64,000 bases of DNA from the NCBI RefSeq assembly GCF_003058165.1, contig NZ_QBUC01000004.1, positions 1 through 64,000 of the forward strand. The letters run 5' to 3'. Source of the DNA: Paenisporosarcina sp. OV554. GTDB taxonomy: Bacteria; Bacillota; Bacilli; Bacillales_A; Planococcaceae. Numbering within the stretch: position 1 is the first letter of the stretch; each line of letters starts with the position of its first letter. Below the pieces are notes generated by a model. The model was not told the origin of the DNA, did not search any database, and was given only the letters and a program-made list of their open reading frames with translations. Both the position numbers and the translations under genes were made by a program. Below are positions 7,638 to 17,266 of this stretch, in pieces.

Positions 7638-9392
7638 TTAATCCCCTTTCGATGAATAGTCACGTTTACGTGGTGGAATTAATGAAACATCTATTTCTTC
7701 ATAATGAATGACTGGCGCTCCAGTAGCTGGATCAAAATTCGCCATAGTTGTTTTCATAAATTGCTCATCATCTCGTTCTGGGAAATCCGGCTTGTAGTGA
7801 GCACCACGACTTTCATTACGTAACAATGCACCTTGAGTAATAACGCGAGCTAAGTATAGCATATTTTTCAATTGACGCGCGAAAGTAGCACCTTGATTGG
7901 ACCACTTTTGAGTGTCATTAATGTTGATATTATTAAATCGCTCAAGAAGTTCTTGAATTTTTTCATCAGTTTTTTGTAAACGGTCGTTATAACGAACAAC
8001 TGTTACGTTATCCGTCATCCATTCGCCAAGCTCTTTATGCAAGACGTATGCGTTCTCTGTACCGTCAAGAGACATGATTTCATCCCATTTTTGTTGCTCT
8101 GAAGCTGTATGTGCATCAAAAATTGTTGATGGCATATCTTCAGCGTGAGTTTTTAACCCACTCATATATTTAACTGCGTTCGGACCTGCGACCATTCCAC
8201 CATAAATAGCAGAAAGTAATGAGTTTGCTCCAAGTCGGTTTGCTCCATGTTGAGAGTAATCACACTCACCTGCAGCAAATAAACCAGGAATAGTTGTCAT
8301 TTGATCGTAGTCAACCCATAGTCCACCCATTGAGTAATGGACTGCTGGGAAGATTTTCATCGGAAGTTTACGAGGATCTTCACCAGTGAATTTCTCATAA
8401 ATTTCAATGATTCCGCCAAGTTTAATATCCAACTCTTTCGGGTCTTTGTGAGAAAGATCCAAGAATACCATGTTTTCGCCGTTAACACCAAGCTTTTGGT
8501 TAACACACACATCAAAGATTTCGCGTGTTGCGATATCACGAGGTACCAAGTTCCCGTAACCAGGATATTTTTCTTCTAGGAAGTACCAAGGTTTACCGTC
8601 TTTATATGTCCAAATACGTCCACCTTCACCACGAGCTGATTCTGACATTAAACGAAGCTTGTCATCTCCAGGAATCGCTGTAGGGTGAATTTGAATGAAT
8701 TCACCATTTGCGTATGATGCACCTTGTTGATAAACGATGGAAGCCGCAGAACCTGTATTGATTATAGAGTTCGTTGATTTTCCGAAAATAATACCAGGAC
8801 CACCTGTTGCCATGATGACAGCGTCACCACGGAAAGGACGGATTTCCATAGTTTTCAAGTCTTGAGCCATGATTCCGCGACATACGCCGTCGTCATCTAA
8901 TATCGCACCTAGGAATTCCCAGTTTTCGTATTTCGTTACAAGACCGTCAACTTCGTAGCGACGTACTTGTTCATCAAGTGCATAAAGCAATTGTTGACCA
9001 GTTGTAGCGCCCGCGAAAGCTGTACGATGGAACATTGTTCCCCCGAAACGACGGAAATCTAATAACCCTTCAGGTGTACGGTTGAACATAACACCCATGC
9101 GATCGAATAAGCGAATGATACCAGGTGCTGCTTCTGCCAATGCTTTTACTGGTGGTTGGTTTGCAAGGAAATCCCCACCGTATACTGTATCATCAAAGTG
9201 ATTGTCAGTTGAATCGCCTTCACCTTTTGTATTTAATGCTCCGTTAATTCCGCCCTGTGCACACACTGAGTGTGAGCGTTTAACAGGAACTAATGAGAAT
9301 AATTCTACTGTTGTTCCTTCTTCTGCTGCTTTCATTGTTGCCATTAAACCAGCTAGACCACCGCCGACAACAATCAATTTACTTTTTGCCAT
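7638..9392 (-). CDS. sdhA: Succinate dehydrogenase flavoprotein subunit
   Basis: 584-residue catalytic subunit oxidising succinate to fumarate in the TCA cycle. The N-terminal FAD dinucleotide fold VVGGGLAGLMA, the FAD-attachment segment RSHSVCAQGGING, substrate-site HPTAIPG with ESARGEGG, and the HxxGGL-like YSMGGLWVD are present. ATG at 9392 was chosen because GAGGAG precedes it at a workable distance; the in-frame GTG at 9404 overlaps that site. Middle gene of sdhCAB. Confidence 0.97.
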   Translation of the reverse strand: MAKSKLIVVGGGLAGLMATMKAAEEGTTVELFSLVPVKRSHSVCAQGGINGALNTKGEGDSTDNHFDDTVYGGDFLANQPPVKALAEAAPGIIRLFDRMGVMFNRTPEGLLDFRRFGGTMFHRTAFAGATTGQQLLYALDEQVRRYEVDGLVTKYENWEFLGAILDDDGVCRGIMAQDLKTMEIRPFRGDAVIMATGGPGIIFGKSTNSIINTGSAASIVYQQGASYANGEFIQIHPTAIPGDDKLRLMSESARGEGGRIWTYKDGKPWYFLEEKYPGYGNLVPRDIATREIFDVCVNQKLGVNGENMVFLDLSHKDPKELDIKLGGIIEIYEKFTGEDPRKLPMKIFPAVHYSMGGLWVDYDQMTTIPGLFAAGECDYSQHGANRLGANSLLSAIYGGMVAGPNAVKYMSGLKTHAEDMPSTIFDAHTASEQQKWDEIMSLDGTENAYVLHKELGEWMTDNVTVVRYNDRLQKTDEKIQELLERFNNININDTQKWSNQGATFARQLKNMLYLARVITQGALLRNESRGAHYKPDFPERDDEQFMKTTMANFDPATGAPVIHYEEIDVSLIPPRKRDYSSKGD

Positions 9393-9443
9393 GATTCTTC
9401 TCACTCCTCTTTTTAATAGTAATCAAGCAATTTCAGAAACTTA

Positions 9444-10055
9444 TTACACGAATGCAAGAAGTGCACGAACGCCGATTACTGTCAATGCTAAGAAGATACC
9501 CATCGTCACGTAAGTTGAAATTCGTTGTGACCTAGGTGATTGAGTGATACCCCAGCTTACCAAGAATGACCAAATACCGTTAGCTAAATGGAATGTTGCA
9601 GATACAACACCAACCACGTAGAATACAAACATTAATGGATTTGCTAAAATATCAGCCATCATGTCAAAGTTAACTTCATCAGCACCAATTGCTTTTTGGA
9701 ATCTTGTCTCAAATATATGCCATGCAATAAACACGACAAGAATAACTCCTGTTACACGTTGTAAAAGAAACATCCAGTTACGGAACGTGCCATAACGCTG
9801 TGTGTTACTTTTTGCTGTAAAAGATATGTACACACCATAGAATGCATGGAACATTAAAGGAATGTAGATGACAAACCATTCCAAAAATAATACGAATGGT
9901 AAACTTTCCATAAAGTGCGAAGCTTTGTTAAATGCCTCAGGTCCCTGCGTAGCAAAATGGTTAATAACCAAATGCTGTGCCACGAACAAACCTATTGGAA
10001 TAATTCCAAGTAGAGAATGCAACCGGCGTAAATAAAATTCATTATCTTTCGACAA
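9444..10055 (-). CDS. sdhC: Succinate dehydrogenase cytochrome b558 subunit
   Basis: 203-residue membrane anchor with five predicted hydrophobic segments and the conserved histidines that bind two haems in the Bacillus-type enzyme. FYLRRLHSLLGIIPIG at the N-terminus and WGITQSPRSQRISTYV near the C-terminus match B. subtilis SdhC. A TTG start at 10055 with AGGGGGG eight bases upstream gives the family length; a longer open frame to 10145 runs into the promoter region and is rejected. Confidence 0.95.
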   Translation of the reverse strand: MSKDNEFYLRRLHSLLGIIPIGLFVAQHLVINHFATQGPEAFNKASHFMESLPFVLFLEWFVIYIPLMFHAFYGVYISFTAKSNTQRYGTFRNWMFLLQRVTGVILVVFIAWHIFETRFQKAIGADEVNFDMMADILANPLMFVFYVVGVVSATFHLANGIWSFLVSWGITQSPRSQRISTYVTMGIFLALTVIGVRALLAFV

Positions 10056-10167
10056 GACTGTTACCCCCCTCATTACTTCAAAATAGACAGACAAATTTAG
10101 ACCCTCGTATGAAACGAAAGCAACATTGACTGCATATCTCATCATGGTACAATATTATGACATGTTT

Positions 10168-10196
10168 ATTGTACTCCCATCATAAGGGAGCGTCAA
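10168..10196 (-). promoter_or_regulatory. Sigma-A promoter of sdhCAB
   Basis: TTGACG, a 17-base spacer and TACAAT on the minus strand, about 110 bases before sdhC. The spacer itself is an inverted repeat (CTCCC...GGGAG), which could be an operator or accidental. Confidence 0.7.
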
Positions 10197-10265
10197 GACA
10201 AGGTAGCCTACTACATATGACATTAAAATGCAGGATAATTCTCGATTTCTCATCTTTTTCCTACC

Positions 10266-10294
10266 TTGTACATGAATAATTCTTAGATTAATAA
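10266..10294 (+). promoter_or_regulatory. Possible promoter of yslB
   Basis: TTGTAC, 17 bases, TAATAA, about 37 bases ahead of the yslB ATG. The fit is reasonable but not strong. Confidence 0.4.
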
Positions 10295-10330
10295 AGTTAA
10301 ACGTGAATTTAGTTAGAAAGCGGGATTTAT

Positions 10331-10744
10331 ATGACATTGACAGATACAAAAACAGTACCAGCTTTTGGATATGAATTAATTAGAGATCATGTACTTTCGA
10401 CAATTTTAGGCAAGCATGAAGATGATATTTTATATTGGTCAGGAAAAGAATTAGCACGCAAGTTTCAGATGTTTTCAATGGAGGAAGTATCTTCCTTTTT
10501 TGAAGAAGCCGGCTGGGGTGTGTTAACTCTTGATAGTCTTTCAAAGGATGAAGCATTTTATACACTAACTGGCGAACCAGATGCACTTCAAATCGACAAG
10601 CGTTGTTTTCGCCTAGAAGCTGGCTTTTTGGCGCAACAGCAACAAAAGTTAGGTGGCTACTTGACAGAATGCTTCGAGGAAAAATTTATAAAGAAAAACA
10701 TCATCCACTTTCATATAAAATCGGATTTAAAAGAAAAGATTTAG
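10331..10744 (+). CDS. yslB: DUF2507 protein (YslB homologue)
   Basis: 137-residue cytoplasmic protein of unknown function, family DUF2507. FGYELIRDHVLSTILGKHEDDILYWSGKELARKF and FFEEAGWGVLTL align with B. subtilis YslB, and the gene has the same place, divergent from sdhC. It is slightly shorter than the 148-residue homologue because the N-terminus is shorter. No catalytic motif is apparent; related domains resemble V4R-type ligand-binding folds, which is family knowledge and not visible here. Confidence 0.85.
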   Translation: MTLTDTKTVPAFGYELIRDHVLSTILGKHEDDILYWSGKELARKFQMFSMEEVSSFFEEAGWGVLTLDSLSKDEAFYTLTGEPDALQIDKRCFRLEAGFLAQQQQKLGGYLTECFEEKFIKKNIIHFHIKSDLKEKI

Positions 10745-10753
10745 TAGAACCAG

Positions 10754-10789
10754 CCAGCATGCACCTTTTGGGTGCATGCTGGTTTTTTT
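10754..10789 (+). terminator. Terminator of yslB
   Basis: CCAGCATGCACC pairs perfectly with GGTGCATGCTGG and is followed by seven T. Confidence 0.9.
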
Positions 10790-10801
10790 GAGGGGGAATT
10801 G

Positions 10802-10984
10802 ATGGATTCCTACGTCGATGCGATTTTTTCCTACGTGAACCCTCATTTTTCCTACGTCAATGCTCAAATCTCCTACGTCAACTCACTTTTTTCCTACGTC
10901 ACGCCTCTTTTTTCAGACTTCAACGCCATTTTTTCAGACGTCACACTTCATTTTTCAGACGTCAACGCCAAAAAGTGCGACTGA
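10802..10984 (+). CDS. Possible 60-residue heptapeptide-repeat ORF within the 10.8-kb array
   Basis: Because the repeat period is a multiple of three, the array is open in one frame. This frame starts at ATG 10802 with GAGGGGG five bases upstream and reads as FSYVNPH-like seven-residue repeats until TGA inside the following hairpin. It has no promoter of its own between the yslB terminator and the start. I regard expression as unproven; the reading frame may be a by-product of the DNA repeat. Confidence 0.2.
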   Translation: MDSYVDAIFSYVNPHFSYVNAQISYVNSLFSYVTPLFSDFNAIFSDVTLHFSDVNAKKCD

Positions 10985-11007
10985 GCAACCGCTCAGTTGC
11001 GCTTTTT
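10807..11007. repeat. 21-bp-period intergenic array with hairpin
   Basis: Eight units start every 21 bp from 10807 to 10954. Five have core TTCCTACGTCAA and the last three TTCAGACGTCAA, with T-rich ends. The array is followed by a strong hairpin at 10971-11007 (GCGACTGAGC / GCTCAGTTGCGC). It lies between the convergent genes yslB and the DUF1992 gene. Confidence 0.9.
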
Positions 11008-11020
11008 GGTCGAAATACAA

Positions 11021-11060
11021 AAAAAGCTGGCGTCACTTCAGAAGTGACTACCAGCTTTTT
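11021..11060. terminator. Terminator of the DUF1992 gene
   Basis: AAAAAGCTGG...CCAGCTTTTT with GTCACTTC/GAAGTGAC inside; T or A runs on both sides allow termination in both directions. Confidence 0.85.
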
Positions 11061-11431
11061 TAATCCCATTTAAATCTATCGCTCATTTCAGATTGATATT
11101 GCTTAAAAGCACTACTATTTGTTTGAATCCCTTTTTTCGATAACATTCGGTTCATTTGTGTCAGTTTTTGATTGTATTGTTGTTCCAATTCGGTTTTTTC
11201 CTTACCTAAGGCTTTTTTCATTTGATGTTGCAAATCGCTCATTTCTTCTTTTATGAATTGAGCTTCTGCGTCATGTCCTGAATTTTTCAAGATGCGCATG
11301 ACCATTCGAATATCTTCCGGGTAATGAGCAAATTCATCTGGTGGTAAAGGTTTTCCCGCTCCAGGCAAATTGTCAAACTGTCCCTCACGCTGTGCTTTTT
11401 TGATTAAATCCTCCACTAGATGCCAGTTCAT
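11060..11431 (-). CDS. DUF1992 / DnaJ-related conserved protein
   Basis: 123-residue protein of family DUF1992, which is shared with eukaryotic DNAJC28. The signature LVEDLIKKAQREGQFDNLPGAGKPLP is at the N-terminus; the rest is helical and rich in charged residues (a likely coiled coil around QHQMKKALGKEKTELEQQYNQK). It has no J domain. Function is unknown. It lies downstream of lysC as a separate unit facing yslB. Confidence 0.8.
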   Translation of the reverse strand: MNWHLVEDLIKKAQREGQFDNLPGAGKPLPPDEFAHYPEDIRMVMRILKNSGHDAEAQFIKEEMSDLQHQMKKALGKEKTELEQQYNQKLTQMNRMLSKKGIQTNSSAFKQYQSEMSDRFKWD

Positions 11432-11487
11432 TTCTCACACTACCTCTCATGATTATGAATATATTCCCATTATATCATGAAACTTCC

Positions 11488-12711
11488 TTACACTCGAACT
11501 GCAGTTAATTCATATTCATCATGCAATGCATTGGCCGCTTTTAGCATTTCACTTTCAGGGACAACAACCGAAACTTTAATTTCTGATGTACTTACCATTT
11601 TCACAGGAATTCCTTCAATGCGCAGACGATCGAACATTTGAGCAGCTACACCAGGATTAGATACCATGCCTGATCCAACGATTGAAACTTTGGCTAAACC
11701 TACTTCGTAATTCATAGATTGGTAACCAAGATCAGCTTTATTACTTTCCAAAACTTGTACCGCTTCAGCAAAATCTTCTTTTTTAATAGAAAATGACACA
11801 CTTGGTTGTATGCCTTCCATGATACTTTGTACAATAATGTCAACGTTCACATGATGTTTAGCTAGTGTGGTGAAAATTTTTGCGAGAGAGCCGTTAAATG
11901 GCACTTTATATGCTACCGTCATACGAACAATCTCCGGTTCAAATGCAACACCGCGCACAATTAGGTTTTTCTCCAATGTGGGTTCCTCCAATAATATCGT
12001 CCCTGTTTCTTCGGTTAAGCTAGATCGAACACTAAGTGGCATGGAATAATTCTTGGCAAATTCGACTGCACGTGGATGTAATACACCCGCACCTAAATTG
12101 GCAAGCTCTAGCATTTCATCATATGCTAGTTCCTGTAATTTTCGAGCACCTTCCACGTAACGTGGATCTGATGTATAAATACCATCGACATCCGTGTAAA
12201 TATCACATTGGTCCGCCTGAATGGCTGCGGCTATTGCAACAGCCGTTGTATCAGAACCTCCACGTCCGAGCGTTGTAATTTCACCGAATGCGTCCATGCC
12301 TTGAAACCCAGCAACCACTACCACCTGTCCAGAGGTCAAAGCTTGTTCAATGCGAATGGTATCAATGTGCTCGATTCGAGCATTACGATGAACCGATTCT
12401 GTTCCAATTCCTGCTTGCCAGCCAGTGAATGACACCGCATCTTGCCCCATATGTTGAAGTGCCATCGTAAGTAAGGAAATCGTCACTTGTTCTCCAGTTG
12501 ATAGCAACATATCCATTTCACGTTTTGAAGGCTCTGCTGATAAATCTTGTGCTAAACGCATTAATTCATCAGTCGTTTTGCCCATTGCTGAGACGACCAC
12601 AACAATTTCATGCCCTTTTGCAGTTTCACCTATGATGCGCTTTGCGACGTTTCGAATGCGTTCTGTGTTGCCAACTGATGTTCCTCCAAATTTCATGACC
12701 AAACGACTCAA
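11488..12711 (-). CDS. lysC: Aspartokinase (lysine-sensitive type)
   Basis: 407-residue enzyme phosphorylating aspartate, the first step toward lysine, diaminopimelate, threonine and methionine. The N-terminal KFGGTSVG, the substrate segment GRGGSDTTAVAIAAA and two C-terminal ACT domains (from about residue 265) are present. Homologues in Bacillus also make a small subunit from an internal start in the ACT half; I see no decisive internal ribosome site. A lysine riboswitch precedes the gene, so it is controlled by lysine through transcription attenuation. Confidence 0.96.
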   Translation of the reverse strand: MSRLVMKFGGTSVGNTERIRNVAKRIIGETAKGHEIVVVVSAMGKTTDELMRLAQDLSAEPSKREMDMLLSTGEQVTISLLTMALQHMGQDAVSFTGWQAGIGTESVHRNARIEHIDTIRIEQALTSGQVVVVAGFQGMDAFGEITTLGRGGSDTTAVAIAAAIQADQCDIYTDVDGIYTSDPRYVEGARKLQELAYDEMLELANLGAGVLHPRAVEFAKNYSMPLSVRSSLTEETGTILLEEPTLEKNLIVRGVAFEPEIVRMTVAYKVPFNGSLAKIFTTLAKHHVNVDIIVQSIMEGIQPSVSFSIKKEDFAEAVQVLESNKADLGYQSMNYEVGLAKVSIVGSGMVSNPGVAAQMFDRLRIEGIPVKMVSTSEIKVSVVVPESEMLKAANALHDEYELTAVRV

Positions 12712-12737
12712 TGTAAACTCTCCCTTATTTCCAAAGA

Positions 12738-12985
12738 AGCTAAAAAAGACAGCCTATCCACGAGTGATCGTGAAAAGCTGTCTCCATGCATGACCGTTCT
12801 TAAAGAAACGTCCATGTGAAGATAGCCCTCCAGAATCCAATTAGATTCTGACAATCCTGCATTTATTCAATGCAAAACCAGTGCGACATTAGACAGTTAA
12901 TATCGTACTTCGGCGAATTTCCCTTTCAAAAGCAGTCAACGGATCTGTTCATCCTCATGCAAGTTACTGATGATTTTCGCACCTC
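12738..12985 (-). promoter_or_regulatory. Lysine riboswitch (L box) of lysC
   Basis: The minus-strand leader starts GAGGTGCGAA, contains AGGATGA and the GCCGAAG element of the lysine aptamer, and ends in a terminator whose arms are AGACAGC and GCTGTCT followed by six T (about 12738-12782). Position directly before lysC agrees. Lysine binding would favour the terminator and lower lysC expression. Confidence 0.92.
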
Positions 12986-13028
12986 TATCACCACTTTTTC
13001 AATGATTGTTCAAACATACTTTGAACTT

Positions 13029-13057
13029 TCATTAGTGATTCAATTTCAGTGAGTCAA
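13029..13057 (-). promoter_or_regulatory. Probable lysC promoter
   Basis: TTGACT, a 17-base spacer and TAATGA on the minus strand, about 45 bases upstream of the L box. Confidence 0.45.
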
Positions 13058-13070
13058 CAATATCATAAGA

Positions 13071-14861
13071 TTACTCTTTTGACAATGACTCATTTTTAAA
13101 GTATTCAGACATGGATTCAGCAATTTGCAAAGGCAACCCTGATCCTTTTAATTCATCAACTGATGCTTCTTTAATACGTTTTACAGAGCCAAAATGTTTA
13201 AGTAACATTTTTTTGCGTTTAGGACCTATTCCTTCAAATCCATCTAAAGCCGAAGCTATGGTTTGCTTGCCTCGTTGTTGTCGATGGAAAGTAATCGCAA
13301 ATCGATGCACTTCATCTTGAATACGTTGCAGTAAATAAAAACCTTCGCTCGTTCGTTTTAAGGGGATGATTTGAGGTGGTTCTCCATATAACAAAGAAGA
13401 TGTTTGGTGTTTCGCATCTTTCGCAAGGCCGGCAATCGGAATGGATAAACCTAGTTCATCTTCAATAATTTCTCGAGCGCTTTCCATTTGCCCTTTCCCT
13501 CCATCAATGACAATTAAATCTGGAAGAGGTAGATGGTCATTTAACACACGTGTATATCGACGTCGAATAACTTCTCGCATCGCCCCGTAGTCATCATGTC
13601 GTGCTGCAGTTTTTGTTTTGTATTTACGATAATCTTTTCTGTTCGGTTTGCCATCAATAAATGAAACCATTGCTGAAACTGCATCGGCTCCATAAATATG
13701 AGAGTTGTCAAATGCTTCAATTCGAAGCGGCGGTGCAATGTTCATGGCTATACCTAATTCTTCTACAGCGCCAATTGTTCGTTGTTCTTGGCGGTCAATA
13801 AGCTGGAATTTCTCGCGTATGGCAATTTCGGCATTTTTAGTCGCTAATTCAATCATTTGCTTTTTCTTTCCACGACTTGGAGAAGCCACTTTGATTTCAA
13901 GCAATTGCTTAGCTAATTCTAAATCAACTGAAAGCGGCAACAATACTTCCTTAGGTTTTATATGATGAGGTTGATCATAAAACTGACCTAAAAATGTTAA
14001 AAATTCATCATCAGGATCTTGGATTAACGGGAATACCGATACATCTCGTTCTATTAGTTTACCCTGTCGCACAAAGAAAACTTGAACACACATCCAACCT
14101 TTATCAATGGCAAAGCCAAAAATATCACGATCCGTAAAGTCGTTCGTCGTCATTTTTTGTTTTTCCATGACTGTTTCTATATGTGTGATTTGATCACGGT
14201 ATTCTTTTGCTCTTTCAAATTCCAAATTCTCGGCCGCTGATGACATTTTTTCTGTTAGTTCTTGTTTGACTTGCTGATAACCACCATTTAAAAAACGTGT
14301 AATTTCATCAATAATCTCCCGATATGCATCTTGCTCAATAGGCTTTACACAAGGTGCTAAACACTGGCCTAAATGATAGTACAAACAAACCCGGTCTGGT
14401 AATGTCGGGCATTTTCGCAGTGGGTATAAACGATCAAGTAGTTTTTTGGTTTCACTAGCGGCATACGCATTAGGGTAAGGCCCAAAGTATTTTCCTTTGT
14501 CCTTTTTAACTTGTCGTGTCGTAATCAATTTCGGATGTTTTTCACCAGTTATTTTAATATATGGATACGTTTTATCATCTTTTAACATGATGTTATATTT
14601 CGGATCATGTTTTTTGATTAAATTTAACTCTAAAATGAGCGCTTCAATGTCTGATGATGTCACGATATATTCGAAGTCTACGATTTCATTGACGAGACGT
14701 TGTGTTTTCCCGTCATGACTACCCGTGAAATACGAGCGCACACGGTTTTTCAATACTTTTGCTTTACCAACATAAATAATCGTATCCTGTCTGTCTTTCA
14801 TTAAATAAACACCAGGATGGTCTGGTAAAATTGCGCATTTCTGTTGTATTAATTCATTCAT
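13071..14861 (-). CDS. uvrC: Excinuclease ABC subunit C
   Basis: 596-residue nuclease making the dual incision in nucleotide excision repair. It has the N-terminal GIY-YIG domain (GVYLM...[11 protein letters not shown]), the UVR motif around residue 205 ([17 protein letters not shown]), the RNase H-like second nuclease domain ([19 protein letters not shown]) and C-terminal helix-hairpin-helix repeats ([16 protein letters not shown]). ATG at 14861 follows AGGTGAT; the ATG at 14873 is too close to that site. Confidence 0.96.
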   Translation of the reverse strand: MNELIQQKCAILPDHPGVYLMKDRQDTIIYVGKAKVLKNRVRSYFTGSHDGKTQRLVNEIVDFEYIVTSSDIEALILELNLIKKHDPKYNIMLKDDKTYPYIKITGEKHPKLITTRQVKKDKGKYFGPYPNAYAASETKKLLDRLYPLRKCPTLPDRVCLYYHLGQCLAPCVKPIEQDAYREIIDEITRFLNGGYQQVKQELTEKMSSAAENLEFERAKEYRDQITHIETVMEKQKMTTNDFTDRDIFGFAIDKGWMCVQVFFVRQGKLIERDVSVFPLIQDPDDEFLTFLGQFYDQPHHIKPKEVLLPLSVDLELAKQLLEIKVASPSRGKKKQMIELATKNAEIAIREKFQLIDRQEQRTIGAVEELGIAMNIAPPLRIEAFDNSHIYGADAVSAMVSFIDGKPNRKDYRKYKTKTAARHDDYGAMREVIRRRYTRVLNDHLPLPDLIVIDGGKGQMESAREIIEDELGLSIPIAGLAKDAKHQTSSLLYGEPPQIIPLKRTSEGFYLLQRIQDEVHRFAITFHRQQRGKQTIASALDGFEGIGPKRKKMLLKHFGSVKRIKEASVDELKGSGLPLQIAESMSEYFKNESLSKE

Positions 14862-14880
14862 ACTTGTCATCACCTGTTGA

Positions 14881-14913
14881 AAAAAACCGGGTGCCCATGG
14901 GTACCCGGTTTTT
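14881..14913. terminator. Terminator of trxA
   Basis: AAAAACCGGGT and ACCCGGTTTTT enclose GCCCATGGG; bidirectional in appearance, located between trxA and uvrC. Confidence 0.85.
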
Positions 14914-14948
14914 AATATTATTTTACTATTACTTATAATACTGTTTAA

Positions 14949-15263
14949 TTAAGAGTGTTTGTTTACAAGTTCTACTAATGCTTCTTTCGGGTTAAATCCA
15001 ACTACTTTATCAACTGGTTGCCCGTCTTTGAATAGTACTAATGTTGGAATCGACATAATGCCAAAGTTGCTAGCAGTTTCTTGGTTAACATCAACGTCTA
15101 CTTTTACGATTTTTACTGTTTCGCTCATTTCAGCATCTAATTCTTCTAAAACTGGAGCGATCATTTTACATGGTCCACACCAAGGTGCCCAGAAATCAAC
15201 TAATACTAAACCATCTGAAATTTCACTTGAAAAACTTTGATCCGTTCCGTGTACAATTGCCAT
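14949..15263 (-). CDS. trxA: Thioredoxin
   Basis: 104-residue cytoplasmic disulfide reductase. The active site WCGPCK lies at about residues 28-33, and the cis-proline loop SIPTL is intact. The ribosome site AGGAGG is seven bases before ATG. A minus-strand TATACT about 40 bases upstream may be its -10 box, so it probably has its own promoter downstream of etfA. Confidence 0.97.
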   Translation of the reverse strand: MAIVHGTDQSFSSEISDGLVLVDFWAPWCGPCKMIAPVLEELDAEMSETVKIVKVDVDVNQETASNFGIMSIPTLVLFKDGQPVDKVVGFNPKEALVELVNKHS

Positions 15264-15411
15264 AATAAATTTCCTCCTTCAAATACAAACTCTAAACGTA
15301 GTATAGCATCTTGAATTTAACGCTACTACTTTTTTGCTCATCATCAAAACATCTAATAGTACTAGTTTCATTTTCTTTATATTGATTTCCCAAATAAAGA
15401 AAATAAATCTT

Positions 15412-15447
15412 AAAAAACTCCGCAAGTTTTTCACTTCACGGAGTTTT
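15412..15447 (-). terminator. Terminator of the fadR-fadB-etfBA operon
   Basis: AAAACTCCG and CGGAGTTTT separated by a 14-base loop, just after the etfA stop. Confidence 0.75.
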
Positions 15448-15455
15448 ATGTAAAA

Positions 15456-16430
15456 TTAATTAGCTTTTAGTTTTTTGAATTCTTCCGTCAACATTGGAAT
15501 GACTTCGAATAAGTCTCCAACGATTCCGTAATCAGCCACTTTGAAAATACTTGCTTCAGGATCTTTGTTGATCGCTACGATAATTTTCGAGTTCGACATA
15601 CCCGCTAAATGTTGGATAGCACCAGAAATACCTGCTGCAATGTACAAGTCAGGTGTTACAACTTTACCTGTTTGTCCAATTTGAAGTGAATAATCACAGT
15701 AGTCAGCGTCACATGCACCACGAGATGCTCCAACTGCGCCGCCTAATACTCTGGCTAATTCTTTTAATGGTTCAAAACCATCTTCACTCTTCACGCCACG
15801 ACCACCAGCAACAATGACTTTCGCTTCTGATAAATCGACGCCTTCAGTTGATTTACGAACAACTTCTTTAATAATGGTACGAAGGTTCGTAATTTCAACA
15901 GAGACAGCTGAAACGTCACCAGAACGGCTAGAATCGTGTGCTAATGGATCGATGTTGTTTGGACGAATTGTTACAAAATCAATACCTTCTTTGATTTTCA
16001 CTTTTTCAAACGCTTTACCTGAGAAGATAGGACGAACGAAAACAACATCTGCCCCTTCACCTTCGATAGCAGTTACATCAGAAATAAGACCTGATTTTAA
16101 TTTACTTGCTACTTTAGGTGATAAATCTTTCCCAAGAGCTGTGTGTCCGAAAACAAATGCGTCTGGTTGCTCACTTTGAACTACTGCCATAATTGCTTGG
16201 CTGAAGCCGTCAGAAGTATATGTTTTTAAATGTGGATGTTCAACAGTTACCACACGGTCTGCTCCATAATGAATCATTTCAGTTGCAAGAGATTGTACAG
16301 AGTCTCCTAAAAGAACAGCTACAATTTCTCCACCGCTTGAAATTTTCTTCGCTGCAGCGATTGCTTCAAAAGATACATTACGTAAAGCGCCTTCACGTGC
16401 TTCACCTAATACGATTACTTTTTTTGTCAT
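15456..16430 (-). CDS. etfA: Electron transfer flavoprotein alpha subunit
   Basis: 324-residue ETF alpha chain that binds FAD and carries electrons from acyl-CoA dehydrogenase toward the respiratory chain. The C-terminal FAD domain shows [53 protein letters not shown] and a final [10 protein letters not shown] segment. It is the last gene of fadR-fadB-etfB-etfA, 37 bp after etfB, with a terminator after it. Confidence 0.96.
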   Translation of the reverse strand: MTKKVIVLGEAREGALRNVSFEAIAAAKKISSGGEIVAVLLGDSVQSLATEMIHYGADRVVTVEHPHLKTYTSDGFSQAIMAVVQSEQPDAFVFGHTALGKDLSPKVASKLKSGLISDVTAIEGEGADVVFVRPIFSGKAFEKVKIKEGIDFVTIRPNNIDPLAHDSSRSGDVSAVSVEITNLRTIIKEVVRKSTEGVDLSEAKVIVAGGRGVKSEDGFEPLKELARVLGGAVGASRGACDADYCDYSLQIGQTGKVVTPDLYIAAGISGAIQHLAGMSNSKIIVAINKDPEASIFKVADYGIVGDLFEVIPMLTEEFKKLKAN

Positions 16431-16467
16431 GATGTGTTTCCCTCCAATTACAAATCTATAGATAAAA

Positions 16468-17241
16468 TTAAATCACTTTTGCTTCTGTACGAAGTAATTG
16501 TACTAATTCTTGTACTTGGTTTGATAGATCGCCTTGTAACACTCGACCCGCTTCTTTTTTCGGAGGCATGTAAATTTCGATCGTCTCCGTTTTAGCTTCA
16601 ACATCATCTTCATCGATATCTAAATCATCTAATTCAACTTCTTCTAACGGTTTCTTTTTCGCTTTCATAATCCCCGGTAATGAAGGATAACGTGGTTCAT
16701 TCAAACCTTGTTGTGCAGTAACTAAAAGTGGTAATGAAGTTTCAATGACTTCAGAATCGCCTTCTACATCACGAACAATATGAACTTGAGTTCCGTTAAT
16801 TTCTAATTTAGTAATAGTAGTTACATAGTTGATGTCTAGTAAGTCAGCAACACGTGGTCCAACTTGTCCAGATCCACCATCGATTGCAACGTTCCCAGCT
16901 AAAATCAAGTCTGCGTTTTTATCTTTAAGATAATCAGCTAAAATTTGAGCAGCTGTAAATTGATCCACTTCATCTAAATCATCTTCAGTATTAATAAGAA
17001 CAGCTTTGTCAGCGCCCATTGCAAGTGCGGTACGAAGTTGCTTTTCAGCTTCTTCTCCACCCATTGTCAATACAGTCACTTCACCGCCGTGAGCTTCACG
17101 AACTCGGATTGCTTCTTCGATTGCATATTCATCGTAAGGATTAATGATGAATTCTGCGCCGTCTTCTTGGATCTTGCCACCTGAAACGACAATTTTTTCT
17201 TCTGTATCAAATGTACGTTTTACCAACACATAAATATTCAT
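16468..17241 (-). CDS. etfB: Electron transfer flavoprotein beta subunit
   Basis: 257-residue ETF beta chain, partner of EtfA. NIYVLVKRTFDTEE at the N-terminus, the AMP-binding region AGNVAIDGGSGQVGP, and the recognition-loop segment LPLLVTAQQGLNEPRYPSLPGIMKAKKKPL are typical. It lies between the crotonase gene and etfA in the FadR-controlled unit. Confidence 0.96.
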   Translation of the reverse strand: MNIYVLVKRTFDTEEKIVVSGGKIQEDGAEFIINPYDEYAIEEAIRVREAHGGEVTVLTMGGEEAEKQLRTALAMGADKAVLINTEDDLDEVDQFTAAQILADYLKDKNADLILAGNVAIDGGSGQVGPRVADLLDINYVTTITKLEINGTQVHIVRDVEGDSEVIETSLPLLVTAQQGLNEPRYPSLPGIMKAKKKPLEEVELDDLDIDEDDVEAKTETIEIYMPPKKEAGRVLQGDLSNQVQELVQLLRTEAKVI

Positions 17242-17266
17242 GTTGCAAACCTCCCAATACTAGTGA

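Noticed and set aside
8337-8579. Frames opposite sdhA and many other short antisense frames
   Set aside because: They lie wholly within strongly conserved genes on the other strand, without ribosome sites.
10055-10145. Longer sdhC start giving 233 residues
   Set aside because: The added 30 residues are absent from homologues and the TTG at 10055 has a far better ribosome site.
10807-10974. Regular repeats as a CRISPR array
   Set aside because: There is no constant repeat separated by unique spacers of 30-40 bp; the whole 21-bp unit is degenerate and contiguous, and no cas genes are in the window.
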